From assembly GCF_001653235.2 (NCBI RefSeq), contig NC_035790.1:4216001-4280000 (forward strand): DNA of 64,000 bases, written 5' to 3'. Below the pieces are notes generated by a model that saw only the letters and a list, made by a program, of their open reading frames with translations, was not told the DNA's origin and ran no database searches. Positions 45,006 through 57,129 of this stretch are shown one piece after another. Both the position numbers and the translations under genes were made by a program. This DNA comes from Pochonia chlamydosporia 170 (lineage: Eukaryota; Ascomycota; Sordariomycetes; Hypocreales; Clavicipitaceae). The first letter of the stretch is position 1; each line of letters opens with the position of its first letter.

Positions 45006-46313
45006 ATGGCCACACCAACTCACCAAGCGCAGAGGCTCGTCTCTGGGGCTCACATTCGTCACTGGACGTTTCCAAACGGCTGGCGCAACGGCTCATCCAA
45101 GCTTTGCCGACGTTATATATCCAGCTCTGGAGGGCATCAAGCCGGTCGGCCAGCATGGAATCCAATGTGGGCAGGAGCTGTGGCACTCGCGGTCGGAGTT
45201 CCCATAGCAATGCAATGGGTATGTCATGATGTATTTATTTGGCTTCCAATAATTTCCACTATTCATCTGCTCATTCAACATTATCGCCGGCAGAACACCC
45301 CGCAAGGCGTAAGCCTCGACGCAGCGACTCTCGCGGAGAAAGACGCCCAGAAGAAACGGGAGGCAGCCATTACCGAGGACTCACCAATGCGGCTACGAAT
45401 GGAAAAGTTTATCAAGGAACAACAGCAAGTAATCGTTAAAGAACTTGAGAAGGTAGATGGAAAGTTTTTTCGCAAAGACGAGTGGACCCGAGAAAACGGT
45501 GGTGGTGGCATATCTTGCGTTCTTCAAGACGGCAACGTATTCGAGAAGGCTGGTGTCAACATCAGTATCGTGTACGGCTCCCTCCCGAAGCCCGCTATCC
45601 AGAAGATGCACGCAAATCATAAGATGCTGGACCCAAGCGTGGAGTCGTTAGACTTTTTCGCCGCCGGCTTAAGCATGGTTCTTCACCCCAAGAACCCGAT
45701 GGCGCCAACAGTTCACCTCAATTACAGATACTTCGAAACCGCAAATCCGGATGGCTCATCTCAGGCGTGGTGGTTTGGTGGTGGCAGTGACCTGACGCCC
45801 TCATACCTCTTCGACGAGGACGCCATCCACTTCCACAAGACACTGAAAACGGCATGTGACGCCCACGATAAGACCTATTATCCGCGATTCAAGAAGTGGT
45901 GTGATGAGTATTTCTACAACAAGCACAGAGGCGAATGCCGTGGTATTGGTGGGATCTTTTTTGACGACCTCGACGACTCAGAACGTGATCAAGAGAACAC
46001 CTTTGCTTTTATCCAGGACTGCTTAAAATCCTTCATTCCGTCATATCTTCCGATCTTGGAGAAACGCAAGGATATGCCATTTACAGCAGAAGAGAAAGAC
46101 TGGCAGCAAATTCGACGTGGCAAGTATGTTGAATTTAACCTCGTACACGACCGAGGCACGGCATTTGGACTGAACACCCCGGGGTCTCGGGTCGAAAGCA
46201 TACTCGTTAGTCTACCTTTAACTGCGAGTTGGAAGTACATGCATGAGCCAGAACCCAAAAGTAGGGAGCAGCGCCTTGTAGACGTTTTGAAAGACCCCAA
46301 AGAGTGGGTTTGA
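45006..46313 (+). CDS. HEM13: Coproporphyrinogen III oxidase (oxygen-dependent)
   Basis: Converts coproporphyrinogen III to protoporphyrinogen IX with O2 in heme synthesis. As one frame it is 435 aa. A likely 75-nt in-frame intron (45219..45293, GTATGT...GCAG) would reduce it to 410 aa and remove an unconserved hydrophobic stretch (codons 72-96). Conserved catalytic blocks are [103 protein letters not shown] and [14 protein letters not shown]. The first ~70 residues are basic with a hydrophobic run ([16 protein letters not shown]), suggesting an import sequence with a membrane anchor, unlike the soluble cytosolic yeast enzyme. The conserved body starts near residue 120 of the unspliced frame. 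Confidence 0.93.
   Translation: MATPTHQAQRLVSGAHIRHWTFPNGWRNGSSKLCRRYISSSGGHQAGRPAWNPMWAGAVALAVGVPIAMQWVCHDVFIWLPIISTIHLLIQHYRRQNTPQGVSLDAATLAEKDAQKKREAAITEDSPMRLRMEKFIKEQQQVIVKELEKVDGKFFRKDEWTRENGGGGISCVLQDGNVFEKAGVNISIVYGSLPKPAIQKMHANHKMLDPSVESLDFFAAGLSMVLHPKNPMAPTVHLNYRYFETANPDGSSQAWWFGGGSDLTPSYLFDEDAIHFHKTLKTACDAHDKTYYPRFKKWCDEYFYNKHRGECRGIGGIFFDDLDDSERDQENTFAFIQDCLKSFIPSYLPILEKRKDMPFTAEEKDWQQIRRGKYVEFNLVHDRGTAFGLNTPGSRVESILVSLPLTASWKYMHEPEPKSREQRLVDVLKDPKEWV
45219..45293 (+). other. Probable in-frame intron in HEM13
   Basis: GTATGT at the 5' end and GCCGGCAG at the 3' end bound 75 nt without a stop in frame. The stretch is AT-rich compared with flanking codons and the encoded residues ([20 protein letters not shown]...) are not part of the known enzyme. 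Because it is divisible by three, retention would give a viable longer protein. Confidence 0.65.
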
Positions 46314-47130
46314 AGCGATTGTATTGTCTCAAAATTGCGAAGACGCATGATTGGCAGCGTTATTGGAAACACGATTGTCGTTCGCGCTGGGATTTAGTTA
46401 CGGAAGCATCATACGCGCACTGCTCCTGGTATGTAATCTTCGCTCGCGGGCCTACGACGTCCTATAACCGACGTCGGCGTATAGGTAAACCGATATATCG
46501 GACTCACATCTTATGAGTGACAGCCAACTTTTGCGTGTGTTGCTTCGGTCCTTATGTCACGATGAGCCAAAATTGATACTGTGGGAATAGTGCTCTTTCT
46601 GAATACCATGTGGGCAAATGCGACATTACCCTCGGAGTACCTACTAGGTATTTAGGTGGTTGTGCAGGAATGTAATAGAACTTTGGCTACCTCTGCAGAC
46701 GCGCCATATCTCTGATCAGAGTGTATATCAATGTTGATAACGTTGATCCTAAGTTGTTATTGCTTTGTAAACACCCCGATATACTGGCATTAAATGGCTA
46801 TGTTTGTATGGAACTCAACGTCTGTGTGCTTACTTTTATGCTCCACCACTACCGCCTCCAACACCGTTAGTCTGACGTATTGGCCACACCATCCACCCAC
46901 CTTGCCTCAACTTCTGCCATCATTCCTGATGCCTACGACCCCGCTACCAAGTGAGAACCTACGCACCTGACACTGTCGAACACAAACTTTCTCGATAGCA
47001 AAGCAGTAGTCAATCCTCCACCCTTCTTTACTTTTCTGCTGGCCCAAGAGTTAAAACTAGCCATTCTTGCTTTGGTTTTAGCAGCACTGGTGATGCGAAT
47101 GATTGTCATGGCTCCAAATCACGTCTTGTG
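46314..47130. other. Intergenic region before the SWIM-domain gene
   Basis: Contains the oxidase 3' flank and the next gene's upstream region. A possible intron ends at 47081 (TTTTAG): the downstream frame is open from there, but I found no ATG-bearing exon upstream that joins in phase. Confidence 0.45.
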
Positions 47131-47862
47131 ATGGCACCCAAAGCTCTTCCCGATCACAGCAGGATGTTCTTCTCGCTTGTGGATTCAATAGCCGACCCTG
47201 CATCAGCTGCACTTGACAACGGAAACGGCGAGCAGATTCTACAAGAGTCTTCGACAAGAGAGCTCCGAAATTTGTTGCTTACACTACATGTTCTCTTCCC
47301 GAGTCTTGTCTTGCCGGCATTGGACTTAATAGACAAGCGGCTAGTAGAGAGAATTCAAGTTGGCACACACGTGTTAGATATGGGAGATACGGTCCCTGAC
47401 GACGGCACTGACGGACACCTCGGACAATTTCCGCCTTTTCATAACAACAAAACTTCACTATTAGTGCACACGGCAACTGCAGTATACGCCATCAGACCCC
47501 CTTTCCCCATGTCTACCTGGTCGACCACTAGTGAGGCTAGGAACACGTCAAGGGGACATATTGTGCATCTCACGGCTTGGAATTGCTCATGTACCCATTT
47601 CGCTGTTGATAAATATTGTAGCCAAAGTTTCAACGACGACCGACTCGGCATGGTTGGTACCAACGTCCTTGGTGGTTTGGGAGGAGCGGATTGGGAGACC
47701 CCCCCGTATAGCTTTGCCTTGGCGTTCGGCCAAAACGAGCCGATGTGTAAACATCTTCTGGCTTGCCTGCTCGTTGAAAGATGCCCAAGCTTATTTGAAG
47801 ATTGCATCATGGACAGAAAGATTTCAGACCAAGGAATGGCAGCTCTTCTCGCAACGATCTGA
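47131..47862 (+). CDS. SWIM zinc-finger protein, possible Sws1/Shu2-type recombination factor
   Basis: A 243-aa protein from the first ATG. It carries a SWIM-type zinc motif: CxC at residues 152/154 (AWNCSCTHF) and CxH at 206/208 (PMCKHLLACLL), separated by about 50 residues. Upstream is a helical region (TRELRNLLLTLHVLFPSLVLPALDLIDK) and a strand-rich part (LLVHTATAVYAIRPP). This arrangement, CxC...CxH near the C-terminus of a small protein, matches the Sws1/SWSAP1-associated family, which helps Rad51 in homologous recombination. The function is inferred from the motif. The frame stays open upstream of 47131 as far as a possible splice acceptor, so the true N-terminus may lie in an earlier exon. 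The gene ends 281 nt before the convergent Rpn8 gene. Confidence 0.75.
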   Translation: MAPKALPDHSRMFFSLVDSIADPASAALDNGNGEQILQESSTRELRNLLLTLHVLFPSLVLPALDLIDKRLVERIQVGTHVLDMGDTVPDDGTDGHLGQFPPFHNNKTSLLVHTATAVYAIRPPFPMSTWSTTSEARNTSRGHIVHLTAWNCSCTHFAVDKYCSQSFNDDRLGMVGTNVLGGLGGADWETPPYSFALAFGQNEPMCKHLLACLLVERCPSLFEDCIMDRKISDQGMAALLATI

Positions 47863-48143
47863 CCTGTGGTATGAAATGTGGGAGATAAGTAGTGCAATGC
47901 CCGACAAGAACTTTGTACACGCGACGCATTCAAAGCATCAATTAAAACACACAAGCAAAAAAAATTAAAAATTGAGAGGGTTGATGCGGTGTTCGTCCTT
48001 CGTCTATTAGTGACACATGCTCAAATGTACATGGAGGCTCTACCTGCAGCTTAGAATCTACCTGGCTATACTGGACTCGTCGACTTATCTCAGAAACCCT
48101 AAATGCGAGGTTCTTGTCTGTGGCTCGGTACTTCATACTCTCT

Positions 48144-49380
48144 CTATTTCTTCTTCTCCTTGCCTTCTTTCTGTTTGTCCCCAGTTTCTTTAGACTCCCC
48201 ACTCTGCCCACTCTGCCCACTGACGCCATTCTCCTTTTTCTCATCTTTAGCTCCATTTTCCTCTATTTTAGACTCCTTATCCTCCTGCTGCTGCCTATTT
48301 TGAATCTTGTTTTCTATGAGGTCGTGGAACGCCGTAATGGCACGTATCAAACTGCTAAGATAAATGGCCATGAGTTGGTCGTTCGTTTTGATGCTCATCG
48401 CATAGGCCAACTCTCCCCCGCCGGACTTGCCGTCAACTTCAGGAGAGGACAGGTTCGGTAGTAAGTTGAAGACGTCCTGTAGATTGCCTAAAATTGCATG
48501 ATTTACTGGCAATTGGCCATCTAGAACCTTCTGAAGATACGCGCCAATGTCTCTCAAGCGCAAGTGAAGGCCCTGAAGGGACTGAAGCTGGTTTGTAACA
48601 CGTGTGGATAGCGTACCAACGGCAACATCTCGGATGTCTCGTAGCAAATGCTCAACGCCGATCTCCTCGGCCTCCTCGGCCTCGATTATGGAAGGCGTGT
48701 GAACGAAGGTTCTGGAAGTCGTAGTACCGTCCTGATGTATGCGTTAGCCACATCATGTGCAAGCAGAAAGCGATGATAACGCAAAGGCGTATATCGCTGC
48801 CATTATCAAAGCTCTGATTCTAGCGACGTGGGTCGGAGGAGGCACTGCGGGCTTCTACCTACATCTTTAATTTCTTCGACAGCGAAGTAGGCATCAGTCG
48901 GGACGCCGGACTCCTTGGGCTGGACATCGATGATGACAAGAAGTGGGTTAGGGGTGTATCGCTTGAAGAGTTCGTTGATCTCGAGATCTGAAGCTCGTAG
49001 TTTCGGGCCAGAGTGGTACCAGCCAATCAGCTTCTCTCTTGCGTTCACTTTTTTGAACATGTCGTTCATTGATTCCACGTAATTGTGATCCAGAAACCAT
49101 ACGGACGGGTCTTTATCATCTTCCTCAAACGGCACTAGCAAACACTACTGCTTAGATGCAAGTTGTTCAAACGATCTAAGGGAACGAACGTACCAGCAAA
49201 GCTATTGGACACCCTCACATTTTTCCCATCGTTTTGCCCTAGGAGTACGCCAACTACTCGTCGTTTTGTTTTATTCTGAACCGTTCGATTGTAATGATCG
49301 ACTGCGGAAAGCAGTACCAGGGGGGCAACGGAGACGTTCCTGGTAACGAGGGAGAGAGTTTCTGCAGTGGTAGTAGGCAT
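48144..49380 (-). CDS. RPN8: 26S proteasome regulatory subunit Rpn8
   Basis: A non-catalytic MPN-domain subunit of the proteasome lid that pairs with the deubiquitinase Rpn11. Exons complement(49194..49380), complement(48863..49134) and complement(48144..48731) give 348 aa. The MPN domain at about residues 15-155 reads [68 protein letters not shown] and [10 protein letters not shown]. The H-x-H metal site of an active JAMM motif is replaced by [11 protein letters not shown], as usual for Rpn8. The third exon starts [32 protein letters not shown]. The C-terminus is a low-complexity Lys/Glu/Ser tail with [10 protein letters not shown]. Introns are 59 and 131 nt. Confidence 0.95.
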
Positions 49381-50919
49381 CGTTCGTGCAGTTGGCGCTC
49401 GAGATCTGCAGAGTAACTATTGCGGGTTGACTTCAAAGCTGTCGAAAAGCTGATGGTGCTGAGGAATCGCCCCAACAGCCTAACTACGCCTTTGATCTAG
49501 GTACGTGTGCGAGTGGCTGCCTTGATGCAAGTGCTGCTGATCGGAGTACGGAGTAAGCGCAAGGCAGATTAGAAGTAGTCGCTTGGCGAATGTCTCTGCC
49601 AAGGAGGAAAGGGAAAAAACTCAAGAGGAGCGCCTGTGTAATATGGAGATATCACGAAGCAAGTCTGGTCGACCAGGAGCTTTCAATTGTCAAGTTGATG
49701 AGGTCAGCCTGCTAGGTGCATCATTACGGGCAGGGCTCTGTGTGGACCCAGAGATTTGGGCTTGGTGAATGCTTCCAGAGCTGAACGTCACGTGGATTCA
49801 AGTTTGTCCGCCGGAAAGCTTGACAATAGAGAAAGTAGAAAAGCTGCACTACTACTTTGTGATACTTGCACAAAAATGTCCCTGCTTTTGCAAAAGTAAG
49901 GCCTCCAATGGCTCGAACCCTAGCTTTGGCTCTGGCTTCTATTACTCCTCTTCCAGGCAGGTTGGTCATCAGCCGTGGCAGTCTTACTCTTGTGCCCAGT
50001 TGCAACGCGCCGAGTTTCAGCACCCAAACAAGTGTCGGCTCTGCATGTTCGATTATACTCCCTTTAGCCCACCGTTCGGCGAGGCAGCGGAGTCCATACC
50101 TTGATTGAGTATATTGATGACAGGCTATGGGGGGTAGTCATATCTCTCTATGTCCAGAGCAGGTTCTATATGGATGCTGTGATAGGTACATTTTGTACCG
50201 TGGCTTCTTGAATTGTTTTGTCGTGAAGGATTGCTCCCTGCTCTACTCCGTAGACTCACCGGACCCGGCCCAAGGGCTCCATCTTGACTAGACCACTGGC
50301 GATTGCATTTTGTAAAAGATCTTGAACGCCGGAAGCCGCTCCAGCGAACAATCCCTTTCATGATACTCAGTGCTATTTGATATGTCAAAAGGTGGTCGTC
50401 AACGGAGGGATAACCAACAAGGGCCTGTCCAGGAAACGACACGTTACGTGCTCGGTCAGCCGGCCCACTGGCTGGCCGTCTGGTACCAGATACTGTGACG
50501 GCGCAGCGCTGGTGCCAAATTTGGGGGCGCACATGTCGCTTACCAGGTACCTATACCTAAGGGTCCTAGTGAGTGGCTGACCAGAAGGCCCGAGGAACGA
50601 CAGGCACCTTCACAGGCCAATCAGGATGGCAGGACGGACGGAGATTCTGGGCAAAGTGACAGCCGGCAAAATCACAAGAAATCTAACTCCGTATCCCCAG
50701 CCTTGGTTCTGCCGACAACGCTTCTTCACCCAGAACAGCGGATTCCAAACCTCCGTCGCAATTCTTTTCTTGCCGCCCATTCGTCCTCCCGCCTCTGAAC
50801 ACCCCAATTGCTGTATTTTGTCACGGTGCGAGCTTGCTCTCGAAGTACAAGCATTTAGGTTACCAATTGACATCGACACCGTCTCTTTTGAATCAAGATC
50901 TTCATACCCTTTTGTGACC
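49381..50919. other. Divergent intergenic region between Rpn8 and adenylate kinase
   Basis: Both promoters are here. CTCCGTA/TACGGAG words occur near 49544 and 50243, TACCTATACCTA near 50550. No further gene recognised; short open frames on both strands show no domain. Confidence 0.5.
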
Positions 50920-51929
<1,010 letters not shown>

Positions 51930-52800
51930 AGGCATTCGGAGACGGATGGAACCCAGAACACTAGTCAATGTAATGACGGCTCACGTCATATGTCATCTAC
52001 ATCGAATGCACACCATATGTAGTCCTACAGTCCAGATCATATCTGCATGTATCAAATACAAACTTAATATATCACTCTGGATATGATCCCCATCCTCACC
52101 TATCCAAAAGCCAGATACTCCTGCAGAGGCAGAAAAGAGAGGTTAATTCTGTCAATTCAAAAGTAGCATCGTTATCCATCCCGGTACGGCTGTAGGACCT
52201 ATCTAACCAGCTCCCGGGCTTCTTTTGCCTTGCCGTCTGGCAATTCTGGTCTCCCAGGCAATTAACCCACCTGAGCAGCGGGGCGGTATGTTCCTGTCTT
52301 CCAGGTGCAATTTGCGCAAGCCGTGACAGACAATTTACAGTGAAGGGCCGCTGTGCCCAGTCACGCGATATGCACATAGACAAGGATTTCACCTCTGTTC
52401 ACCAAATGTAGAGCTCCAACGCCTGTATTTCAGAGGACATTCATTGACTTTGGTGCATAGTCGTCCACAGCCAGCCGAACAAAGTGGCAAGAGAGGTCCA
52501 ATGCGAGATGGTGACAAGAAGTTGAATTACAAAAGAGTTGTTTAAAATGGGTATAGAATTATGTCTGACTGCTCGTTCATGGTTCGCCGCTGTCTAGGAT
52601 CAGAATGAGATAAGAAACGCAACAGAGTCGCTAAATCTGCAACGGAGGCGAGTCTGGTCACCACAGTAAATGTGGGCTCAAATTTTTGACGTAAATGAAG
52701 CACTTGACACGAAGGAAGAGAGCTTAAGGTTTGAACGTCGTGGTATGAATGAATAAAGTCCTTTGCCGAATCGATCGGGGCGACTTCAACCCATGAGATG
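51930..52800. other. Convergent 3' flanks of adenylate kinase and Hook
   Basis: AT-rich just after the kinase stop. On the minus strand a chance or alternative frame continues past the Hook stop to 52542. A GTCTGG word lies near 52652. No gene recognised. Confidence 0.5.
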
Positions 52801-55800
52801 CTATCTCCGCGGGGTCGCTGGAAGACTTTTGGTCAGTAGAGGTAGAGCAAGTCGCGTTGGCGCAACTGACCATTGACCATCTGCCTCTGCTTGTTCAGCC
52901 AGCTACGTGGGGCATCAGGCCGACGCTGAAGCACGACGTGATTGCTCTGTAATCTACTTGTGAGATCATACCATGCTGTCGCAATGAGGGCATTTTCCCT
53001 CTGAAGGTTCTTGATAAGTTGATCGGCAGCAACCTTGATGATACAAATTAGCAAACTTGACCTAATGTCACTAGCGGACGGAACATATGCAGTCATCTTG
53101 GTCCAAGATCGTAGACATATATTGAACATACCCTTTGGGCGGCGGAACTCTCACCACCTGGTGCAGATTTAAGGCGATTTTGCAGATCGAGCTTCTCTTG
53201 CTCTGACTGCTCGAGTTGCTGTAGGTGAGTCAGGTTAGGGCAAGTCTAGGAAACATTTAAAACTTCAGGCCATGCGAAGCGATTGAGAGCCCCGCGTTGT
53301 TTGTGAACTGGTGCGGTGGTGTTGTATTGTCAATGCGGACCGTGGGAAAGTGATGCATTGTTTCATGCTCTCTTGACTTCTGCAGCTTCTATCGCCACTT
53401 CAAACCTCTGCAACACTGCCATTTTCTTTTTCACATCCATAGCGAATTATATGGGCGAGTGACTGGACTGCAGAAATAGGGTGCCCTGGCTGAAGCGGCT
53501 CGTAGTCATTTGGAACGTTGAAACCGAATGCTCACAGGATGGTACGTCCGAAACGCAGACGAATGTGGGAATATGGACGAAAATAAACGCGGAAACTTAC
53601 CAGTTTGCGTTCCTTGAGGCGTGTACGCAGTTTTTCTATCTTTTCAGTGGACTTCTTCATCGCGTCCGACACATCTGTATCCGGTGGCCCAGCTGTTGAG
53701 CTCTCCTGCAACTCTTTTGTATCCTCGACTTCCTTTCTGAGCTTGTCTTTGGCAAGGAGTGCTTCAATCAGCTGGGACTTTTGAGCGTCTCGTTCACTGA
53801 CGGCAAAATTATAATCTTCTCTTAGCCTGTCTAGTTCTGCTTTGAGAGATTCGGATATTAGTTTGTCGGTGCTCTTCAGCTCATCAATTGCCTCAACTCC
53901 GCCTTTCTCTGCGGCGGAGACTCTTGCTTTAGCAGCAAGAAGCTCTCGATCGGTATCTGAAATCTGAGTTTGCAATTCAGCGGCCCGTTTCCTCGTCGCA
54001 TCAAGTTCACTCTGCGACCCAATAAGCTGAGTGCGCAAGGCAATAAAAGCTTGGGACCTGAAAAAAAATGGAAAACAAGAGATTAGTTTACTTGTTTTGC
54101 AGCTATTTGTGGACAATGGCAGGTTCCTTACCCCTCATCAGTGGAGTCATTCGTCAATGCTGTAATTTGTTCTTGGTTTATTGTGTGCTTTTCGAAGATA
54201 TCATTATAATTCTGTTGCAGACGATCCCGCTGCCTGCGTTGCTCTTCAAGCTCACGTCTGAGGAGGGCAGCGTCACCTGTTGACCCGAGGGTTCGTCTTA
54301 GGAGCTCATTTTCGGCCTTGAACCGTGATAGTTGTAGGGGAAGGTTCGTCTGTCTGTCTTCATCGGCTGCGTTGTTTAGCTCATCCTCCAGATTGAATGC
54401 ACCAGTTGTCGTCCCCATGTTGCTAGCTTGCGTGGCGCCGTCTGGCCCTTGTTGCAACTGTTCCTGCAAGTCCTGGATGAACCTTTCATCGTGTGTTCTC
54501 TGAGCTTTCAGTCTAGCCAACTCTTCCTCTAGAGTAGCAACATCCTTGATCAACTGGTTTTTTTGATTACGCTCATCCCATAAGTGTTGCTCAGACTGTG
54601 TAATCATTTTAGTGAGTTCATCTTCGGCCTTTCGGGTTCTATCGTTCCTTTCCCTGTCATTCACAAGGGAACGCAGTTGCTCTTGGAGCTCTGCCTTCTC
54701 GTATTGCAAATTCTGCACCTCTTTGGCAAGGTGCTGCTGAGATTCCAGTTTCTGTTTATACCTCTCGGCTGTATTGGCTTTCTTTTCAAACTCCTCAGCC
54801 TTGTGTCTCCACTCTGCAACCTGGTCCCTGAGTTCATCCGCTTGGATGCTCTTTTGATTTAACCTCTGGACCTCGCCTTCTAGATGTGATTTAACGCGAT
54901 CGTGGTTGCGAATGGTTTCTTCATTCCTTGTTATAATTTCCATTTGTTCATGCACCTGTGCCTCAAGCAGTTTGATAGCTTCTGCACTATTGGCACCGTC
55001 TTGTGTAGCTTTCCGCAAGACCTCAAGCTCACGATCGTTCTTTTCTTTTTCGTATTTCAGCTCTTCATGACTTTGCTGGAGATATTCCAAGCGGGTAATG
55101 TAATCCGAAAGATTTTTCTTGGTGCTTTCAAGCTGTTGACGAAGGGCGGCGTTTTGTTCTTCCACCAGAAGATCAATATCTCTTGCCTCCATAACAGCAT
55201 CAATAGCTTCGTCCAAGTCATCATCGTCCTTGTAATTGGCAACATCTTGCTGCATAGCGCGTATGATCTGCATAATTTCGGCCTGATTCTCACGGTCGAG
55301 GCCGTGTTGTATTCTTGGGACATACTTGCCGTTGTCGGGGCCCAAGGCAGCAGCAGAGACCATGACCGCAAGTAACTACAGGATTTGGCGAATCAGCAAG
55401 TAAGATTGTGGACGGCATTTTACGGCGCTTGACAGCACATACCTGGCTGATACCCTGGGAGTCGGGATTTTCTGCCACAGCATGATAGTCAAATTTCTTT
55501 GCTTGGCAGCTGAGCTCAGGAACTTGTCGGCGGATGAATCTGAAGAGGCCCTTGTAAACTGCCTGGATGTTTCGCTTGTTTGTCAAATACTTCGACGTCC
55601 CATGAATTGACTCAAGATGCGATGGATCGAATTCGGAGTCCAATTCGTGAAGGATGTGGGCAAGCGCTATGCCATTTGTCAATTCGTCGAGGGATTCAGC
55701 GGCGTGGTCCAAGTCGAACACGCGATTTGCCTAAACATTTACTCAGCTAACTATACAACAATGCACCAAGTGAAAGCTTTCATTAAGGCTGAACCGTAAG

Positions 55801-55883
55801 AGCCTACTAACCGACTTCAAAAGAGCAGTCTGCGCGCTGGGTGTATAATTTGGCATCGCTTTGGATGCCGCCGGAGGAGCCAT
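52801..55883 (-). CDS. Hook-family dynein adaptor
   Basis: A coiled-coil adaptor that links early endosomes to dynein (HookA/Hok1 in fungi). Seven exons on the minus strand, 55812..55883, 55443..55730, 54132..55375, 53601..54057, 53132..53218, 52871..53033 and 52801..52817, give 775 aa. The N-terminal Hook/calponin-like domain spans about residues 15-160 and includes ANRVFDLDHAAESLDELTNG, ALAHILHELDSEFDP, YLTNKRNIQAVYKGLFRFIR and LLAVMVSAAALG. The rest is continuous heptad-rich coiled coil (for example QNAALRQQLESTKKNL, AEWRHKAEEFEKKANTAERY). The C-terminal part with AADQLIKNLQRENALIATAWYDLTSRLQ ends in MVNATPRR, the usual end. The last exon is 17 nt. The intron between exons 4 and 5 is 382 nt, by far the longest in the window. 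Confidence 0.92.
53219..53600 (-). other. Unusually long intron (382 nt) in the Hook gene
   Basis: It runs from donor GTAAGT to acceptor CTACAG, while other introns in the window are mostly 59-150 nt. I read it in all three minus frames and found no conserved exon. Confidence 0.7.
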
Positions 55884-56786
55884 TACGGCGAGCTTGAACT
55901 CTCCAGGATGGTTAGCTGAGTAAAGGGCAAGAAGCAACGTGCCAGATTAGGTTCGGAGTTGCGTTGGTCCTGATTGCGGCATGTCGAATGCAAACTGGCG
56001 GCTTCGTGATAGAAATAGGTATATACAGTAGAATATTTCGGGTGCATATCGCATCGAAATCGCGTCGTGACGGAAGATTAAGGAGGACTGTGATGCAGGA
56101 GCAGGCGTCACCCAAGGATAGGGCCGTGGTGCATTAAAGGTGCCAGGGTCTTGCAACGGACATGACACAGACCCACCACCACCATTGAAAGTCCATGTCC
56201 GTCGCCATCGATGGACGGACCCAAGTTGTTTTGTCACAACAGCGTATTGTTTACAACACTTTCTGCACGAACGTGTTTGGTTAGAGATTACTAGAAAATA
56301 TTCAACTCGTGAGGATCTGGTCACACAAATGTCTCCGATCCGAATTCGCCCCTATCCTCCCTGTGGTGTGAGGACTCTATCCACAACCTAGATTCCCAGT
56401 GATGCTGTCACGAACCCAATTTCGGTCCCACTTGCTTGGTCCTCTCGGCCAAACCCTGGCGGTACAACTGACACCGGCCTACGGAGTACCTGTTGTAGAT
56501 ATCTTCGATTTCAACCTTCTGGCTGCCTTTTAATGGCCTAGACGGTCTCGCTACATAATGGAAAGCGCATGCCACGCTGAGACAAAGTGATATGAAGCGA
56601 GCAAGTGAAGCATTTTGAATGTACATATATTCATAGTCGCCTGTGTACGGCGGGTATCATACGCAGAAAGACACAAATAATAAAAGACAGCTCCTCCCAT
56701 ATTCATTACATAGTACCAAACCCAAAGATTGTTTTGCTTTCCATTTCATGATTCCGTAAACACCTGCATAGTAACGCACAGTTTGT
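55884..56786. other. Intergenic region between Hook and the I9 inhibitor-like gene
   Basis: Holds the Hook promoter and the 3' flank of the small inhibitor gene. CTACGGAGTACC lies near 56480. No gene seen. Confidence 0.5.
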
Positions 56787-57129
56787 TCACTGCGTTGAAA
56801 CCATCTTGTCCACCTCAACTCTCATAGAATGTTCCTTCCCCAATGACTGGACTGTTTCCAGCACCTTTTCTGGAGCAATCACTGCAAACCCCCTATTCAT
56901 GATGAGTCAATTTAGGTATCAGGGCTTTCATTCTGCAAACTCACTTTATGAGGGAATAAGCATGAGTAATTTTCCCTCCGGCTTGTTCTATAGTGTCCTT
57001 TGCTTTGTCTATGACAGAGTCGGGGGTGTTAGGATCCTCGAAATACACAATGGCTGATTTTTTCTGATCCACGGCCCAGGAGCCAGGGAGGGCTGCCAAG
57101 GCGATAGCTAGATTCAAGAGCAATTTCAT
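56787..57129 (-). CDS. Small secreted subtilisin-propeptide-like (inhibitor I9) protein
   Basis: Two exons, complement(56945..57129) and complement(56787..56892), join across a 52-nt intron (GTGAGT...ATAG) to give 96 aa. The first 19 residues (MKLLLNLAIALAALPGSWA) are a clear signal peptide. The rest is a complete I9 fold: KKSAIVYFEDPNTPDSVIDKAK, DTIEQAGGKITHAYSLIKGF, AVIAPEKVLETVQSLG and VEVDKMVSTQ. It matches the stand-alone propeptide-like inhibitors (yeast Pbi2, Pleurotus POIA1 type) that block subtilisin-like proteases, but with a secretion signal that Pbi2 lacks. No protease gene is adjacent, so it would act in trans, either on the fungus's own secreted subtilisins or on foreign ones. 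Function is inferred from the family. Confidence 0.88.
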
